A stretch of DNA of 64,000 nucleotides from Rhynchopus euleeides (Eukaryota > Euglenozoa > Diplonemea > Diplonemida > Diplonemidae): NCBI GenBank assembly GCA_963210315.1, contig OY723245.1, forward strand, positions 2,307,910 through 2,371,909. Direction: 5' to 3'. Positions 1-11,956 of the stretch are shown here, in pieces. A program made the translations under genes and the position numbers. The first letter of the stretch is position 1; every line of letters begins with the position of its first letter. The notes under the pieces were generated by a model, which saw nothing but the letters and a program-made list of their open reading frames with translations, searched no databases and was not told where the DNA came from.

Positions 1-131
1 CCGGCTCTTCAGAAGGAGAAAATCCGTCGCCCCGCCGGCCACCCACCACCCCACCACAGCTCGATGTGAAGGAACCGGAAGACTCGGAGGACGACGAAGA
101 GGACGAGGAAATGGAGGAGGCTGAGAAGTGA
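1..131 (+). CDS. C-terminal end of an unidentified gene, acidic tail (partial)
   Basis: The frame starting at base 3 is open from the window edge to TGA at 129-131. A C-rich run ending in CACAG at 55-59 is a good 3' splice site, so the last exon may begin at 60 (reading LDVKEPEDSEDDEED and so on). The unspliced frame is also open, so I cannot decide between an internal exon and a terminal exon. The last 24 residues are almost all Asp, Glu and Lys, as in many chaperone, nucleolar or chromatin proteins, but this is too little to name a family. What is seen: open frame, strong acidic composition, stop codon. What is inferred: it is the 3' end of a gene that starts upstream. Confidence 0.5.
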   Translation, partial: GSSEGENPSPRRPPTTPPQLDVKEPEDSEDDEEDEEMEEAEK

Positions 132-1172
132 TTTTGTTCTCCCCCCCAGGATCGAGATTGTTGACCGCTGAAGGCGGCGGCAGCAAAAAAACTGCCGCCC
201 AACGCAACAAACAAAATGTAACACACAGCGCCAAGCTCCCCCCCCTCTTTGAAAAACCAAACGGCACATCTAAAAAAATATTCAAGCAAGCTTCCACCTA
301 ACCTCCCCCCGCCTGTGGGGTGAGGGGGGCTTTTTTTCCCCCTCTGTGCGCACCCGTTCCCCGCAGTTCATCGGCCCTCGTGCTGACACTTTTTACAGAA
401 CCAACCAGGCCACAAAGAGGGGGTGGGGGGGCAGCGCCAGCTTGGCTTGGCGCCATGCGAAGTATTCAGCCGGGGATGGTGTCGTGGCCGCATTCTTCTT
501 GAGAGTCCGGCGTGGACAAACTCAGAAAAGTATTTTCTGTGACTTGAGCTAGATCTTGCGGCTCACTCCTGCACTCACACCACTCCGTCAGGCTCGGGAG
601 TGGTGTATACAGTGGAGGAGGAGCCTGCGTTCCAGCAACTGTTTATCGGCAGATACTGGTTTTGTTGTCACGTTTTGCTGTCACGTCGCGATCCAGCGGA
701 TGGGTGCAGATAGTTTTTTGTGGTCACAACAGCGCAAGGCCTCCACCAGTGCTGGACTGTATTGGGTTGGGTTGGGGATACGAAACGGGCAGGCACCAAT
801 CGAGGGAGTTGTGGCGTGGTTGGGGTGGTGGGTGGTGGGGGTGGGCACTTTGGGCCATCGGTGAGAAGTCAAAGCGCTGATCAGGCTGAAGGCGATATGG
901 TGACGATACACCAACGGATGCATGTTTGAACAGAAACCCATTGCCAGGTGTAACAGCCTAAAGAGTGTTATCGCGTTGCGGTGGGAAATATTCCCGTGTG
1001 GCCTGTGAGACTGTGCCAGCAGTTATGCCCGCACAGGTTGTGAGAGTGTTGTCATTCCAACACACACCCGTCAGGAAGCGAGTGTGCGCAAGTGTTGCCG
1101 AAGGAGACGCCTCTGCTACCGGGGGGAAGGGGTGGGAGGGTGTGCGTGTAGCAGGGCGGGCTCCCAGGCACA
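132..1172. other. Intergenic, no gene seen
   Basis: Short frames only, none with splice-compatible continuation or recognisable composition. It holds the 3' flank of the first gene and the 5' flank of the first phosphatase gene. The last AG before the ATG at 1173 (in CCCAG near 1168) could be a trans-splice acceptor if this organism uses a spliced leader. Confidence 0.5.
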
Positions 1173-2086
1173 ATGTCAGGCAACAAGGAGAAGGTGAAGT
1201 CGTACTTCCACAAGTTCAATGCGAGCCGTGGCAGCCAAGAGGAGGAGGAGCAGAGGCAAAATGACCCGCAGTCGCAGCTGATGACGCAGAACCAGCACCT
1301 GATGAAGACGCCTGTGATTGCGACTGGGAACAGCAGTGGGCGCAACTTCTCGCCTGTGAATGCTGCGGAGTACGAGCCGCTGCTTGGGCCCTCGCATCCG
1401 GAGGACAGGGGCCGCGTGTGCCTTGTGCTGGACCTGGACGAGACACTGGTGCACTCGTCGTTCCGCCCGGTGCCTTCGCCGGACATGATCCTGCCCATCG
1501 AAATAGACGGGCAGACCTACCGCGTGTACGTGAAGAAGCGGCCGTTTGTGGAGGAGTTCATCCGGTTCTGCGCACCGCGGTTCGAGGTGGTCGTCTTCAC
1601 CGCGTCTCTGTCGAAGTACGCAGACCCGCTGCTGGACGAGCTGGACCCTGGCAGGCGGTACCTCGGGACACACAGGCTCTTCCGCGAGCACTGCTCCCAC
1701 ACCAACGGTGCGTATGTGAAGGACCTGTCGCTGCTCGGGCGTCCCCTGCAGAAGATCTGCATCATCGACAACTCACCTGTCGCCTATCTGTTCCAGTCAC
1801 AGTATGCCCTGCAAGGTGTCGCTGTGTGTGTTCTTTGCTCTGATGTTTGCGCACACACCACACCACCACCACCACCACAGCAACGCACTTCCCTGCACAT
1901 CGTGGTTCGAAGACAAGAGCGACACAGAACTGCGTGACTTCCAGCCAATGCTTGACGAGCTCTCGAAGAGCGACAACGTCTACAGTATGTGACACCGCAA
2001 AGGCACAGCGGCACGACACACACCCTCCTCCCACAGTTCAACTGGATGAGTACCACAAGCAGCTGGCACAGAAGGCGAAGAAGTGA
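1173..2086 (+). CDS. CTD small phosphatase (SCP/FCP1-like, HAD family), copy 1
   Basis: Exons 1173-1801, 1881-1984 and 2037-2086 join to 260 residues. Introns are 79 and 52 bp with GTATGC and GTATGT donors and C-rich CACAG acceptors. The family removes phosphate from Ser/Thr, classically on the RNA polymerase II CTD. The HAD motif DLDET sits at residues 87-91 (first Asp nucleophile, second acid/base), followed by LVHSSF, the FTAS motif, YADP, the LFRE segment, YVKDLS and the DNSP motif. The second join restores WFEDKSDTELRD, matching human SCP1 order. The first ~80 residues are polar and poorly conserved. The protein ends in a Lys-rich tail (QKAKK). There is no signal peptide, so cytosolic or nuclear. 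Splicing phases (2, then 1) were fixed by homology. Substrate is unknown; SCP-type is the closest fit. Confidence 0.93.
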
Positions 2087-2188
2087 GCAGCTGTGCCCAC
2101 CCCGGCGTGAAGGTCGGTGTGGACGCTGCCTTCCGTGGGGGGTGGGTCTCGTGCTCGGTGCGTGCGGATGGCGGGCTGGGGTGCCTTC
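1182..2188 (+). repeat. Tandem duplication, left copy
   Basis: This 1007-bp block is repeated without any indel at 4856-5862 (constant offset 3674). About ten mismatches are visible by eye, spread over exons, introns and 3' flank alike. The block starts at codon 4 of the phosphatase gene and ends about 100 bp after its stop. Confidence 0.95.
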
Positions 2189-3840
2189 CCGGTTGCGTGA
2201 TTTTCAAGAACAATACGTGCGACACACATTCGTGCCAGATGGAGGTTCCGACTGAGTCATGGACCACATGTCCTGCCCTGTGACCTACGGGTCTGGAGCG
2301 TCAGTGGCCTGCCTCCCATTTAGCCCGAAGCATCACTGACACTTTCAATACGAATCGCGTGTCTGTCGTGGGGAAGCATCAGAGTTCCCTTGCTGCAGCC
2401 TCCACGGTCAGAAGCAACACGTGTGGGCTGCCCACACCCCAACGCTTTTGCACACCAACTGCGTTGCTTGTGGGAGGGCGCACCCCCTCCCCATTTCGGA
2501 ACCTTCATCACCCAATCATGCCTTTCCCTCCCCCCGTTCTGTGTGACGGGGCCTCCCTCTCTGCATGCCCTGGTGGCGGCATTTACACACGACTGCCTCT
2601 TCATCCTGGGCTTGCATGAAGTTCTTTCCGCCTGTCCGTTCTGGTCTGCCTCTGTCCCACCTTGGCACAGCCTCCTGCCCAACGCCCCACGGGCTGCGTT
2701 GCGACGTGTCTGCCCCCATCCTGCATGGTGGGGCGGCCGTAAGCCCCTTTTTGGGCTGCTGGCGTTACAGCGGCACTGTAGCAACACCTTCCAATATTTT
2801 GAACCACCGTCTGGCCGTCTCCTGTCACAGGCTGGAGACAGTAGGTACCAAGAAAATATTGACGCGATGCAATTCCCCCCCTCTCCCTCCTCGGGACACG
2901 TTATATTTCGTGACATCTGTTGTCACACTTGAGCTCATCTTCCAGGAATGTCTTCCGGGAGTGGAATATCAAGGGAATGCCATCATTTTCCGTTTTGGTG
3001 CCCTTTCCCCCTTCTCCTTCGTTATCATCGTTTTCCCCTTTTGTGAACAGGCGGTGTACTCTTGCTGGACTGTAACAAACAGGCAACCCGGGGAACAAGG
3101 AATCAACTGTGGGGATATCCCCATCATGTGCACGTGAGCGGGGGGATTGCTAGTTGTGTGAGATGCAAATAGGCATCTCACGGCATACGGCTTGCTGAAT
3201 ATCAGTACTGTATCGCAGAGTGATCTGAACTTGCGGCTGTTATTACGCAACAGAGCCTCCTGTCAGGTGTCTATAGGATATCCTTAGAGAACAACAGTAC
3301 ACAGCCTCCTTATCAGGCTGGAGCAGGAGTTTTTTGCTTTTTTTGTTTGACCCGGATGTGGCGCACAAACAAGCGAAACAAACAAAGCCCCTGATGCCCC
3401 TGAAGATTGCAGCGGGAGCTCCGTAATATCGGGCCCCCTTTCAAAGACAATAACAACACTCCTCAAAAGCTGCCACTAATGCTGCGTATTCACGACGCGA
3501 ATCAGCCGTTTCTGGGCACATTTATTATGTGTAAAAGTGTAGGAGTATTTCCGACAACTCTGCTTCTTTTGCGTGTGTCTAGCTGCTCCTCACCTCAAGC
3601 TCTCGACTCTCGTGGGTTCACACATCCTGCTGAGTGATTGCGGGCGTGCGCCACACCCGCATCCACTCAGTGGGGTGACGGAAGCGCCAACGCAGCAATA
3701 AGGAAGAAGGAAACACGGTTGCTACGCTTCCTGCGTGCAACGAGTTGCCTCCGATCATTTTTCGTTAGAGAGGCCGCCGAGGAGGGAAGGAGGCGGCGGG
3801 TTCCTCGGGTATCTTTGGGTGGGCGAACCCTGAACTCTCG

Positions 3841-3873
3841 CCCCCCCACCCCCCCCCCCCCCCCCCCACCCCC
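3841..3873. repeat. C-run, interrupted twice by A
   Basis: Seven C, one A, nineteen C, one A, then five C. Runs of this kind recur in introns and intergenic sequence across the window. Confidence 0.9.
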
Positions 3874-4227
3874 AAGCCTCAGAGAGGAGAAATAGATCGT
3901 CGCAACTGCGGTACTCTTCCCAATGCAGCTACCCGCGCTCTCAGTGAGCAGCGCTCGTCCTCCCGCCCGCGGCGTGCCTCCGATTCGCCTGGAAAATGTG
4001 GCAAGCACCACCGCCATTGCAGAGGAGCGCCCAGGTGTGCCCGCAGGGTTCCGATGTGGTTGGCCTTCTGAAGATTTCCTCATCCCCCCCTTCCTCCTCC
4101 TGCGAGGTGCATGGAAGCGACCCTTTTGCCCTGCGAGCCCTGCCTGCTGCTCCCGCTGCTGGGGGTGCCTCGTGCGTGTTTTTGTTGGACATTTTTGATC
4201 ATTTTTCAGTGTTTTGACGCACCGGTG

Positions 4228-4260
4228 TGTGACCCGGCGGTTTTTCAACCGCCGGTCACA
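4228..4260. other. Strong stem-loop beside a C-run
   Basis: The left arm TGTGACCCGGCGGTT and the right arm AACCGCCGGTCACA pair over 14 bp with a single bulged C and a loop of about four bases (TTTC). A 17-base C-run begins at 4265. It lies about 570 bp before the second phosphatase gene. It could be a transposon end, a small RNA hairpin or a processing signal; the sequence alone does not say which. Confidence 0.7.
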
Positions 4261-4828
4261 GCCACCCCCCCCCCCCCCCCCTCTCTCTGGACTAACATTG
4301 CAAGAAGGTGCTGGGAGACTTGCTTTTTCCATTTACTCTCGACGATCAAAACCCCCCTCTCTCTCTGTCTTTCTCTTTCTCTCGCTCGCTATAGCGGCGT
4401 CCTGTGTTAGACAGCTTCGCCATGCAGTGATGGTTGGTGTGATGCGCCTGCACTACAGAAAGTGGGGCGCTGAATACATGCCCGGGTGGTGACCGAATAG
4501 GAGAAGCTGCCCCCCACCCCACGCCCCTGCGAGTAAATTGAGCCGGACGGCAGTGCTGGCTAGCGGGTTTGAGGGGTTACTCAAGGAACCAGGGAAACGG
4601 CAACACAATCGAGAGCCGGGGGGCAAGTGTCTGTTGGACAAGTATCGGTTGTGCAGTGTGCGCTGAGTTCTGGCTCCTGGGGATCTCTGTTGGGCAGGCT
4701 ACTTGTTGGTATTCCCTTTGATTGCAGCACAACACCTCGCCCTGCAGAGAGGCCCACCCTGAGGCACATAGCGAGCGTGCGGGGGCCCGGGACTCAGGTA
4801 GACAATCGCCGACGGCGGTCGGGTAGCG

Positions 4829-5760
4829 ATGTCCGGAAAAGTGAGAGGGGGTGGTAACAAGGAGAAGGTGAAGTCGTACTTCCACAAGTTCAATGCGAGC
4901 CGTGGCAGCCAAGAGGAGGAGGAGCAGAGGCAAAATGACCCGCAGTCGCAGCTGATGACGCAGAACCAGCACCTGATGAAGACGCCTGTGATTGCGACTG
5001 GGAACAGCAGTGGGCGCAACTTCTCGCCTGTGAATGCTGCGGAGTACGAGCCGCTGCTTGGGCCCTCGCATCCGGAGGACAGGGGCCGCGTGTGTCTTGT
5101 GCTGGACCTGGACGAGACACTGGTGCATTCGTCGTTCCGCCCGGTGCCTTCGCCGGACATGATCCTGCCCATCGAAATAGACGGGCAGACGTACCGCGTG
5201 TACGTGAAGAAGCGGCCGTTTGTGGAGGAGTTCATCCGGTTCTGCGCACCGCGGTTCGAGGTGGTCGTCTTCACCGCGTCTCTGTCGAAGTACGCAGACC
5301 CGCTGCTGGACGAGCTGGACCCTGGCAGGCAGCACCTCGGGACACACAGGCTCTTCCGCGAGCACTGCTCCCACACCAACGGTGCGTATGTGAAGGACCT
5401 GTCGCTGCTCGGGCGTCCCCTGCAGAAGATCTGCATCATCGACAACTCACCTGTCGCCTATCTGTTCCAGTCACAGTATGCCCTGCAAGGTGTCGCTGTG
5501 TGTGTTCTTTGCTCTGATGCTTGCGCACACACCACACCACCATCACCACCACAGCAACGCACTTCCCTGCACATCGTGGTTCGAAGACAAGAGCGACACA
5601 GAACTACGTGACTTCCAGCCAATGCTTGACGAGCTCTCGAAGAGCGACAACGTCTACAGTATGTGACACCGCAAAGGCACAGCGGCACGACACACACCCT
5701 CCTCCCACAGTCCAACTGGATGAGTACCACAAGCAGCTGGCACAGAAGGCGAAGAAGTGA
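4829..5760 (+). CDS. CTD small phosphatase (SCP/FCP1-like), copy 2
   Basis: Exons 4829-5475, 5555-5658 and 5711-5760 join to 266 residues, with both introns at the same places as in copy 1. Residues from NKEKVK onward are the same as copy 1 except for a two-residue change (RY to QH after the YADPLLDELDPG segment). The N-terminus differs: MSG, then six residues (KVRGGG), then NKEKVK, because the duplication boundary falls just after the start codon and this copy uses new upstream DNA. Catalytic DLDET is intact at residues 93-97 and DNSP is kept, so both copies should be active. Very low divergence, introns included, points to a recent duplication or ongoing gene conversion. Separate 5' flanks allow different expression. 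Confidence 0.93.
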
Positions 5761-5862
5761 GCAGCTGTGCCCACCCCGGCGTGAAGGTCGGTGTGGACGC
5801 TGCCTTCCGTGGGAGGTGGGTCTCGTGCTCGGTGCGTGCGGATGGCGGGCTGGGGTGCCTTC
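4856..5862 (+). repeat. Tandem duplication, right copy
   Basis: Matches 1182-2188 base for base apart from about ten substitutions. Flanks on both sides are unrelated to those of the left copy. Confidence 0.95.
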
Positions 5863-8800
5863 TCGATACTGGCACCCATCTGATTGCCTTTGCTCTTGTT
5901 TGGCCACAGTGCCGTGCTGAACCCGCGAGACTGCTCGCATTCTTGTTGTGCGTGCCTTTGTCACGCACCCTCCGCTTGCGTTGCCGGGCCCTCTCTCATC
6001 GATGCATAGCCTGCCTTTGAGGACAGGGGCACATGACGCCACGGATGTTTCTGCAGCGATTCTGGGCTGGCTCCCCATCTCTTCACCGTGTTGCTGATCG
6101 GGGCGCACATGCCTCTTCTTGAGTGTTTTTTTTGTTTCAGAAGGTGCACACCATCGCAAAGGCACCTCTCTCCGGCTGTCGTACCCACCGTGTTGCCCAT
6201 GCCTAACAACAAGGGCAAACCCCTGGTCAGCGCGTCGGATGGGCTGCATGTGTGGCCCCCCCACACCCCGCTTCGCCCGCATGCACTCTTGAAACCCTTT
6301 TCCCCCTACAGACTGTCTCTCAGTTCAGGTGTGTAAATGTTTGTCTCCGGGGACTATTGGAGATCATAGATCTCGTGAAGAGCACGTGGCTAGGCGACCG
6401 AAATAGACTGGTGTGCAGGGCAGGGTGATGTCTGTGGTGCAACTCAGTGTTGTCAAGACTTGCGCATGTTCTGAAATACCCGGTGTGAAGCAACCGGGCT
6501 GTGGTCCTGTTGTCCCAAGCACAGATAAATCGGGCGCGTAAAATATTCAAGTTTCCTCCGCATCGGCTCTGTGGTGAGTTCAGCTTCGCTCTGTATCAAG
6601 CTCTGCTTGGCATCCTGGTACGGCACTGTAGTTCAATTGCAACACTTGTGCAACACATATGCATGTCAGTCAGATGGAGCGCTCTCATGTCCTCAAAATA
6701 TATACATTGTCGGTGAAGCGGCTAGAACTCACTGCCCGTCAATGAAATTTGCTTTTAGCTCATCGATACGGCTGCTTTTGCGCCGGGGGTGGCCCTTCGG
6801 TACCGCTTGACCCTTCCCCGCATTGTGGCGATATGTGTCACGAACATCTGTGTATCTTTCGCGGGTCATCCAAGGGTCCACTCAACGCCCCGAAAACGCG
6901 CTGTCTTTTTCGGAACCCTTTGGTGATTTGCAAGGCAACCGTGATTTTTCCCCTCTTTTTTTTACATGTGTAAGCACACCGCCTTGTTGTGGAAAGTGGC
7001 ACTAGTGACCACCCACGCTGCCGACGCTACCGTGCTCCGTAACCAGATGGACTGGAAGCCTTGGGTTTGGACGCCCTTTTTTGCGATAATCTGTCTCTGT
7101 CCATAGTAGAATGGCAGCGCACGTGTGGTAACCAAAAGTATGCGCCTATGCGTGCAGCCAACACAAGTTGACAGGTCCTGGGGAAGTGGCTTGTGTGACT
7201 TGGACGGAAAGAAAATCGATGGTCGTCTCGCACGTCAGGTTGGTGGTCGTTGATACCAAAAAAAAGCAACAATGCGGGTGGGGGGAGGGGTGTGCACTTA
7301 TGTGCGGCGTGTTTGCTCCACAAAAGACAAACACTTTCACACACTATACATCATGCCCCCCAGTCCTCCCTTCCTCCCTCTAAATCAACCCGCTTTGTTG
7401 AGTGAATGTAATTTGATTGGGAACCAACCTGTCGTTGTAAGAACACAAAGCACAACCCCCCACCCCCTCGGTCCGGGTGGGTGGCTGGGCTTTGTTTAGG
7501 GCAGCGCACGCAAAGTTTTGGTCTGGCTTTTTTGTAGTCCCCACCCCCCCACCCCCCACACACACCCCCTACTCGATCGGCCACTCTTTCATCAAGCTTC
7601 GCTTGATTATGGGACGAGAGAGGAGATTGATCCATTCTTTCCGCTGTGCGAAAGCCCGGGTCACACGTTTTTTTGTGCGAGGAACCCGAACAACCCAGCC
7701 AAAATACCATGGCAATGGTTTTGCTGGCCATGCTACGACATATTACCCAGAAAGCAACCTTTTGGGGAAATGCGATCCGAGCGTGCGAGAGACTTTCACG
7801 AACCCCGATGGGCCATGGTTTTGAGCCGGTTGGCCATCGCCTGTCCGGGCGACCGCCAAAGCCTGTCGAGATGACCTGTGTCTTCCTCGACTCAGGATGC
7901 ATACCCTTGCTCCGGTACACCACTGTAGCAGACGCGCTTGCCCCACCCCACCTAAAACCTCTAGGTGGCTGTGCTGCCTTTCTGTTGAACAATATTTTGA
8001 AGAAAAGCAAGAGAATCAACCGGGCAACCCTCCCCACCCCGCTTACACAAAGCGGCGAAGTGGTCCAAGCGGGCACAATTTTTGGGCGAGCCCCAAAAGT
8101 TCTTCGGGTGAAAACATGAAGAGAGGTGGGGTGCCATGTACTCCCGTTACGGGGACACGGGGATACGGGGTACAAGCACACGAGAGAGTGCCGCTTGCTC
8201 TCTCACCCCCCCTCCTGCACCCCTTGTCTGTTTTTGTTAACCTTTTTTTTTGTAAAACAGCGTTGCATCACATATGGGGCGGCAGAAATCATATTCTCGA
8301 AATAGCGCTGTAGGCCCCGGTGTGTGAACCATTGTAAAAAAACCCCCCCACCCCACCCCACCCCGCCCCCAAATGTGCGCGCACACGGCACATGCGGCGT
8401 CCCTCCTTTGCTCTGCTCACCCCACCCCACCTCCATCTCCCTAAAAATGGGTGTTTTTTTCCAGGATTCTCGGGTGGCAATTCTTCGTTTGTCTAAAAGA
8501 AATGGCCGCCTCTCTCAGAGAGTCTCTCAGGCATCGGGCGATCTATATCGGGGGGTGGTGGGTGGGTGGTGGTGGGGTGATAGTTGCGAGCAGATAACCC
8601 CATGCATCTATCAGGCAGGACAGGGCCTGAGCTGACAGGCGATCAGGATGTGTGACACACTGACAGTGGGGATAGGTATCAAGGTGGACTCGATACCTTC
8701 ACCACCTCCGACGATGTGCACATTCGCGCAAATGGGCCTTGTTTGAATGTCGATTTTTCACAACCATGTGTTGTGTGTGATGTGACAGCCATCCGGGTAT

Positions 8801-9088
8801 CACAGAGTCTCTGTGTGGTGAGTGCCGTAGGTAGGCAATGTCGTGTTGTCGGGAATTCTAGGCGTCTTCCACAGAGGCACACCAGCGTGCTTTTGGCGTC
8901 ACAAGCGGGGTTGAATGCACACCGGGTACATCAATTCGACCCCGCCCCCCTCCGAGCATCCGGCAATTCTTTTCTCGAGGACGTGATTGAAATGGGTTCA
9001 TATGCAACCACAGCTAAACAGGAAAGGGAACATTTACGAGTGTGCTGCAGGGAGAGGGTGCGCATGTGTCTCGGAGATTCGGCGAGTC

Positions 9089-9115
<27 letters not shown>
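9089..9115. repeat. CA microsatellite
   Basis: An uninterrupted run of about thirteen CA units in noncoding sequence. Confidence 0.9.
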
Positions 9116-9120
<5 letters not shown>

Positions 9121-10880
9121 GGGCTCTACTCCTCTGCTTCCTGATTATGCGGTGTCGCATTGTGGATTTACTCACACCTTTCTTCTTTTCGACATACCCA
9201 CACTCCCACGCCCATCCATCCCACCGCACCGAGAAAAACGCGGCGTGTGTGCGTTTACGTACAGGTGCGGGTGTGTTTGTGTTTGTATTCTTCCCCACAC
9301 GCCAATGTTCCCTTTTCAGGGAACGGTCCGCCATACATAACGCCCTTGTCGATAGGCGACGCGAAAGGGCAGAGGGGCGGGAGTGGGTGCGATGAGTGCG
9401 ATGAGCTTCATCGTGACGGGTCATCTTGATGATTCACTTATCTCTGCATCCCATCTCTGGTGGCCCTTTTGGGCCTCGTTGGAGTGTTTTCTGGTTAGTT
9501 TGAACACCGCCGGTGTGCCCTGCTGACTGACTCCGGGTGACCACAGCGTCTCGGAGATGCTTCATGCCCTTAGCCCCCTGCCTCACACGACCTCCGACAA
9601 CAATCGCGGTTTGCGTCGTGTAGTGGTCAATGGAGCCCGGTTGCGACATCACGGCTCCCGGGCCATACAGGCATCCGGCTATTGAATCATCCTCATCGTG
9701 TTGGTGGGGAGGGGGGGGGTCATTTGAAGCCAGTTCTTTTTGGCAAGTTGCGAGCGGCGAAGCGGAGCGAAATCGTGAGGTAATAAATATGGGGCGGCTC
9801 GAAAGCTCCAGGCTCATTCGCCTTTGCCGACACTCCACAGGGGGCCTCGAGCTGAGGCCCGGGAGCTGAATGAATGCTGAACAGGGGGCGTGTATTCTGC
9901 CGCAAAGTAAATGCGTTGTTCCTCTGGCGCTGTTGGATGCTATCTGTAAAACCACAGACCCCACCCCCCTCTCCCCCCACCCCCCTACACACCGTTCGGG
10001 TGAGTCATTTTTTGGCTGTCCAGTCGCCCACACACAGCCCAAGTACGAAGTCAAAACAGTGGAGTTCACTTCACCAGGAGCAGGAGTGCTCAGCATGTTC
10101 TGCACAACTGCAAAAAAAAAACCTTATTTTGTGTGTCTGTTGGCGGAGTAGCAACACAATGTGCCTTACCGCCGCTTTTTGCAAGCGACATGTTAATGGC
10201 ACCACGGAGTGGCTGCGGCGATGGCTGTGTGGTGTGAGCAAGAATGGTGTGGTGTGATTCAGATGTATTCAGAGGGCATCGCCAGTTCAAGCGTTTTCCT
10301 CACGTGTAAAGCAAAGTGCAATGCGTACACTCGTCATTCGGGCAGTGCAAAGCTTACTGACAGCCTGGGGGCAGAGGGGACGGGAAATAGCTCCCCTGAT
10401 CCCCGCCCTGCCCCTCTTCTTCCTGTGTAATTACTAATTGCACACTAACATAGGCAGGTCGGCCCATTCCAAACCAAGGTGCAGAAGTCCACATTCCAAC
10501 CCACATAAAAAGAAACGAAAGAATCGGATGTCTTCACTCTGTGTCAAACTGTGCGGGGCGTGGCGCCCAATTTGTTCGGGGCGATCCCTCCTTCTGCACT
10601 TTTCTGAGCGAAAAAAAAAGTCCTAAAAAAACCCCACCAGAAAATTTATGAGGAACGAAACAAATAACCAGAAGAAAATGGCCCCGAAAGCAGACACGAG
10701 TAACGAAGCAATGTGGAGTGGGATGGCTGCCGGTTCAAAAATAAGCCCTTGTTGCCGATGGCCTCAGGGGAAAAACAAAGCAAACCCCCCTCCCCCCTCT
10801 GTGTGGCTTTGTGACACGCCACAATCCTGGTCGTCCCGACCGTCAGGGTTGCGGCCGTCGACAGGGCGTTCGCTCGGGGA

Positions 10881-11340
10881 GAAATAGGGGCCTATTTCGT
10901 TAAAAAAAAGATTCTGGGAAAACCCTTCTCCCACCTCTCTCCCCGGCATTTCTCCCAAGGGGGAGAAATTAAATAAAAAAAGTTTCTCGGAAGTTTTTGC
11001 CTCAGGTGGGAAGAGGTTCTGAAGGAGAAGGGCAGCACCCTCTCGTACAAATTGATACCACCACGCTTCGCACGGAGCGGAAATAACCCAAAGAAGCGAG
11101 ACCTGAACCTGCTGGGGACCGTCGGAGCTATTGCCGGCATCAGCATGGTCAAGGCCAGAGGAGGCCGAAGCCAAGAGCATAGTGGCCTGCCACAGGCGCC
11201 AGGCCGATGTACCTCTTGATCATGCTGTCTCAAGGTGCACGTTGTCTGTATGTGGTGTTCGACTATGAAGCGGACTCGGACGAGGCTGACAAATGTTCAC
11301 TACCGTGGCCTCCGGCGGCTGGGGGGCTCCGCCCCCCAGA
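10881..11340. repeat. Cluster of perfect hairpins, possible non-autonomous element
   Basis: Three perfect inverted repeats lie close together: GAAATAGG/CCTATTTC at 10881-10898 with a 2-base loop, ATTTCTCCC/GGGAGAAAT at 10948-10969 with a 4-base loop, and CTGGGGGGC/GCCCCCCAG at 11319-11339 with a 3-base loop. A fourth, longer one follows at 11603-11629. A-tracts and short GC blocks lie between. No coding frame fits. Small mobile elements often show such arms, but no target-site duplication or second copy is visible, so the nature of the cluster is uncertain. Confidence 0.4.
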
Positions 11341-11602
11341 CCCCCCTGTGACCTGTGAAGTCTGTCCAACAGGAACTAACGAGCGCATGTGACCGTGCCC
11401 TTCCTTCTCGAGAACGGGTATCGTCGACGGTCCGTGATCCTGTTTTGGGTTCGTCACCAACTCCCGAAGTACTCACTGATTGCCGCAAAACCTCCATTTT
11501 GCAGCCGCGAACCGCGAAATGGGTCCCTTGCGCCAAACATATGTAGTACCCTGCCGCTGGTCTGGGCCCTTGAGGCAATTTGTCTGAGGGGCCGATGTTG
11601 CA

Positions 11603-11629
11603 TGATTTCGCGCGCGCGAAGCGCGCGCG
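11603..11629. repeat. Perfect 11-bp CG-rich stem-loop
   Basis: TTTCGCGCGCG and CGCGCGCGAAA face each other across a short CGAAG loop, followed by an A-run and T-run. It is a cruciform-prone palindrome of alternating CG. Confidence 0.75.
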
Positions 11630-11921
11630 AAAAAAATTTTGAGGCGGCAATTTTACCCCTTTCTCCCACAGTCTCTGAGGAAGGTGGGAGATAGCGAACA
11701 CCCTGGCCGTCGATACCAAAAAAAAGCACCTGCTGGGAGATCTGAATGCCATACGGCGCATGCATTTGCTGGTGGGTCCTGGAGGGGGGGGGGGTTCGGG
11801 TGGGGGGGTAGTGTAGGTAAGAGGGGCAAATAATCCTGCCTCTGGGTCGCAGTTCCGGGCCTCAGATATGTACTATTTTTTTGAGCTGGCAGCGCGCTGG
11901 CCGGTTGTTGCAGATCGGAGT

Positions 11922-11925
<4 letters not shown>

Positions 11926-11955
<30 letters not shown>
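11926..11955. repeat. 30-base C-run
   Basis: The longest mononucleotide run in the window, about 200 bp before the membrane-protein gene. It resembles the C-rich tracts preceding 3' splice sites here, and the AG at 11985-11987 or the CAG at 12003-12005 could be an acceptor for a 5' UTR exon or for trans-splicing. Confidence 0.85.

Positions 11956-11956
<1 letters not shown>

Larger units (their letters stand above)
2087..4828. other. Intergenic between the phosphatase copies; C-runs and a hairpin
   Basis: No gene seen. The first ~100 bp belong to the duplicated block. The rest is unique, less GC-rich, with short frames on both strands. It carries C-runs at 3841-3873 and 4265-4281 and a strong stem-loop at 4228-4260, listed separately. 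Confidence 0.55.

Noticed and set aside
9601-9680. tRNA-like piece (GTGTAGTGGTCAATG, A-box-like)
   Set aside because: No matching B-box (GTTCRANYC) and no cloverleaf pairing could be found.
9434-10105. 223-codon minus-strand frame in the gene-poor region
   Set aside because: Composition is unlike the real genes, there is no strong G/C third-position bias, no domain and no neighbouring exons.
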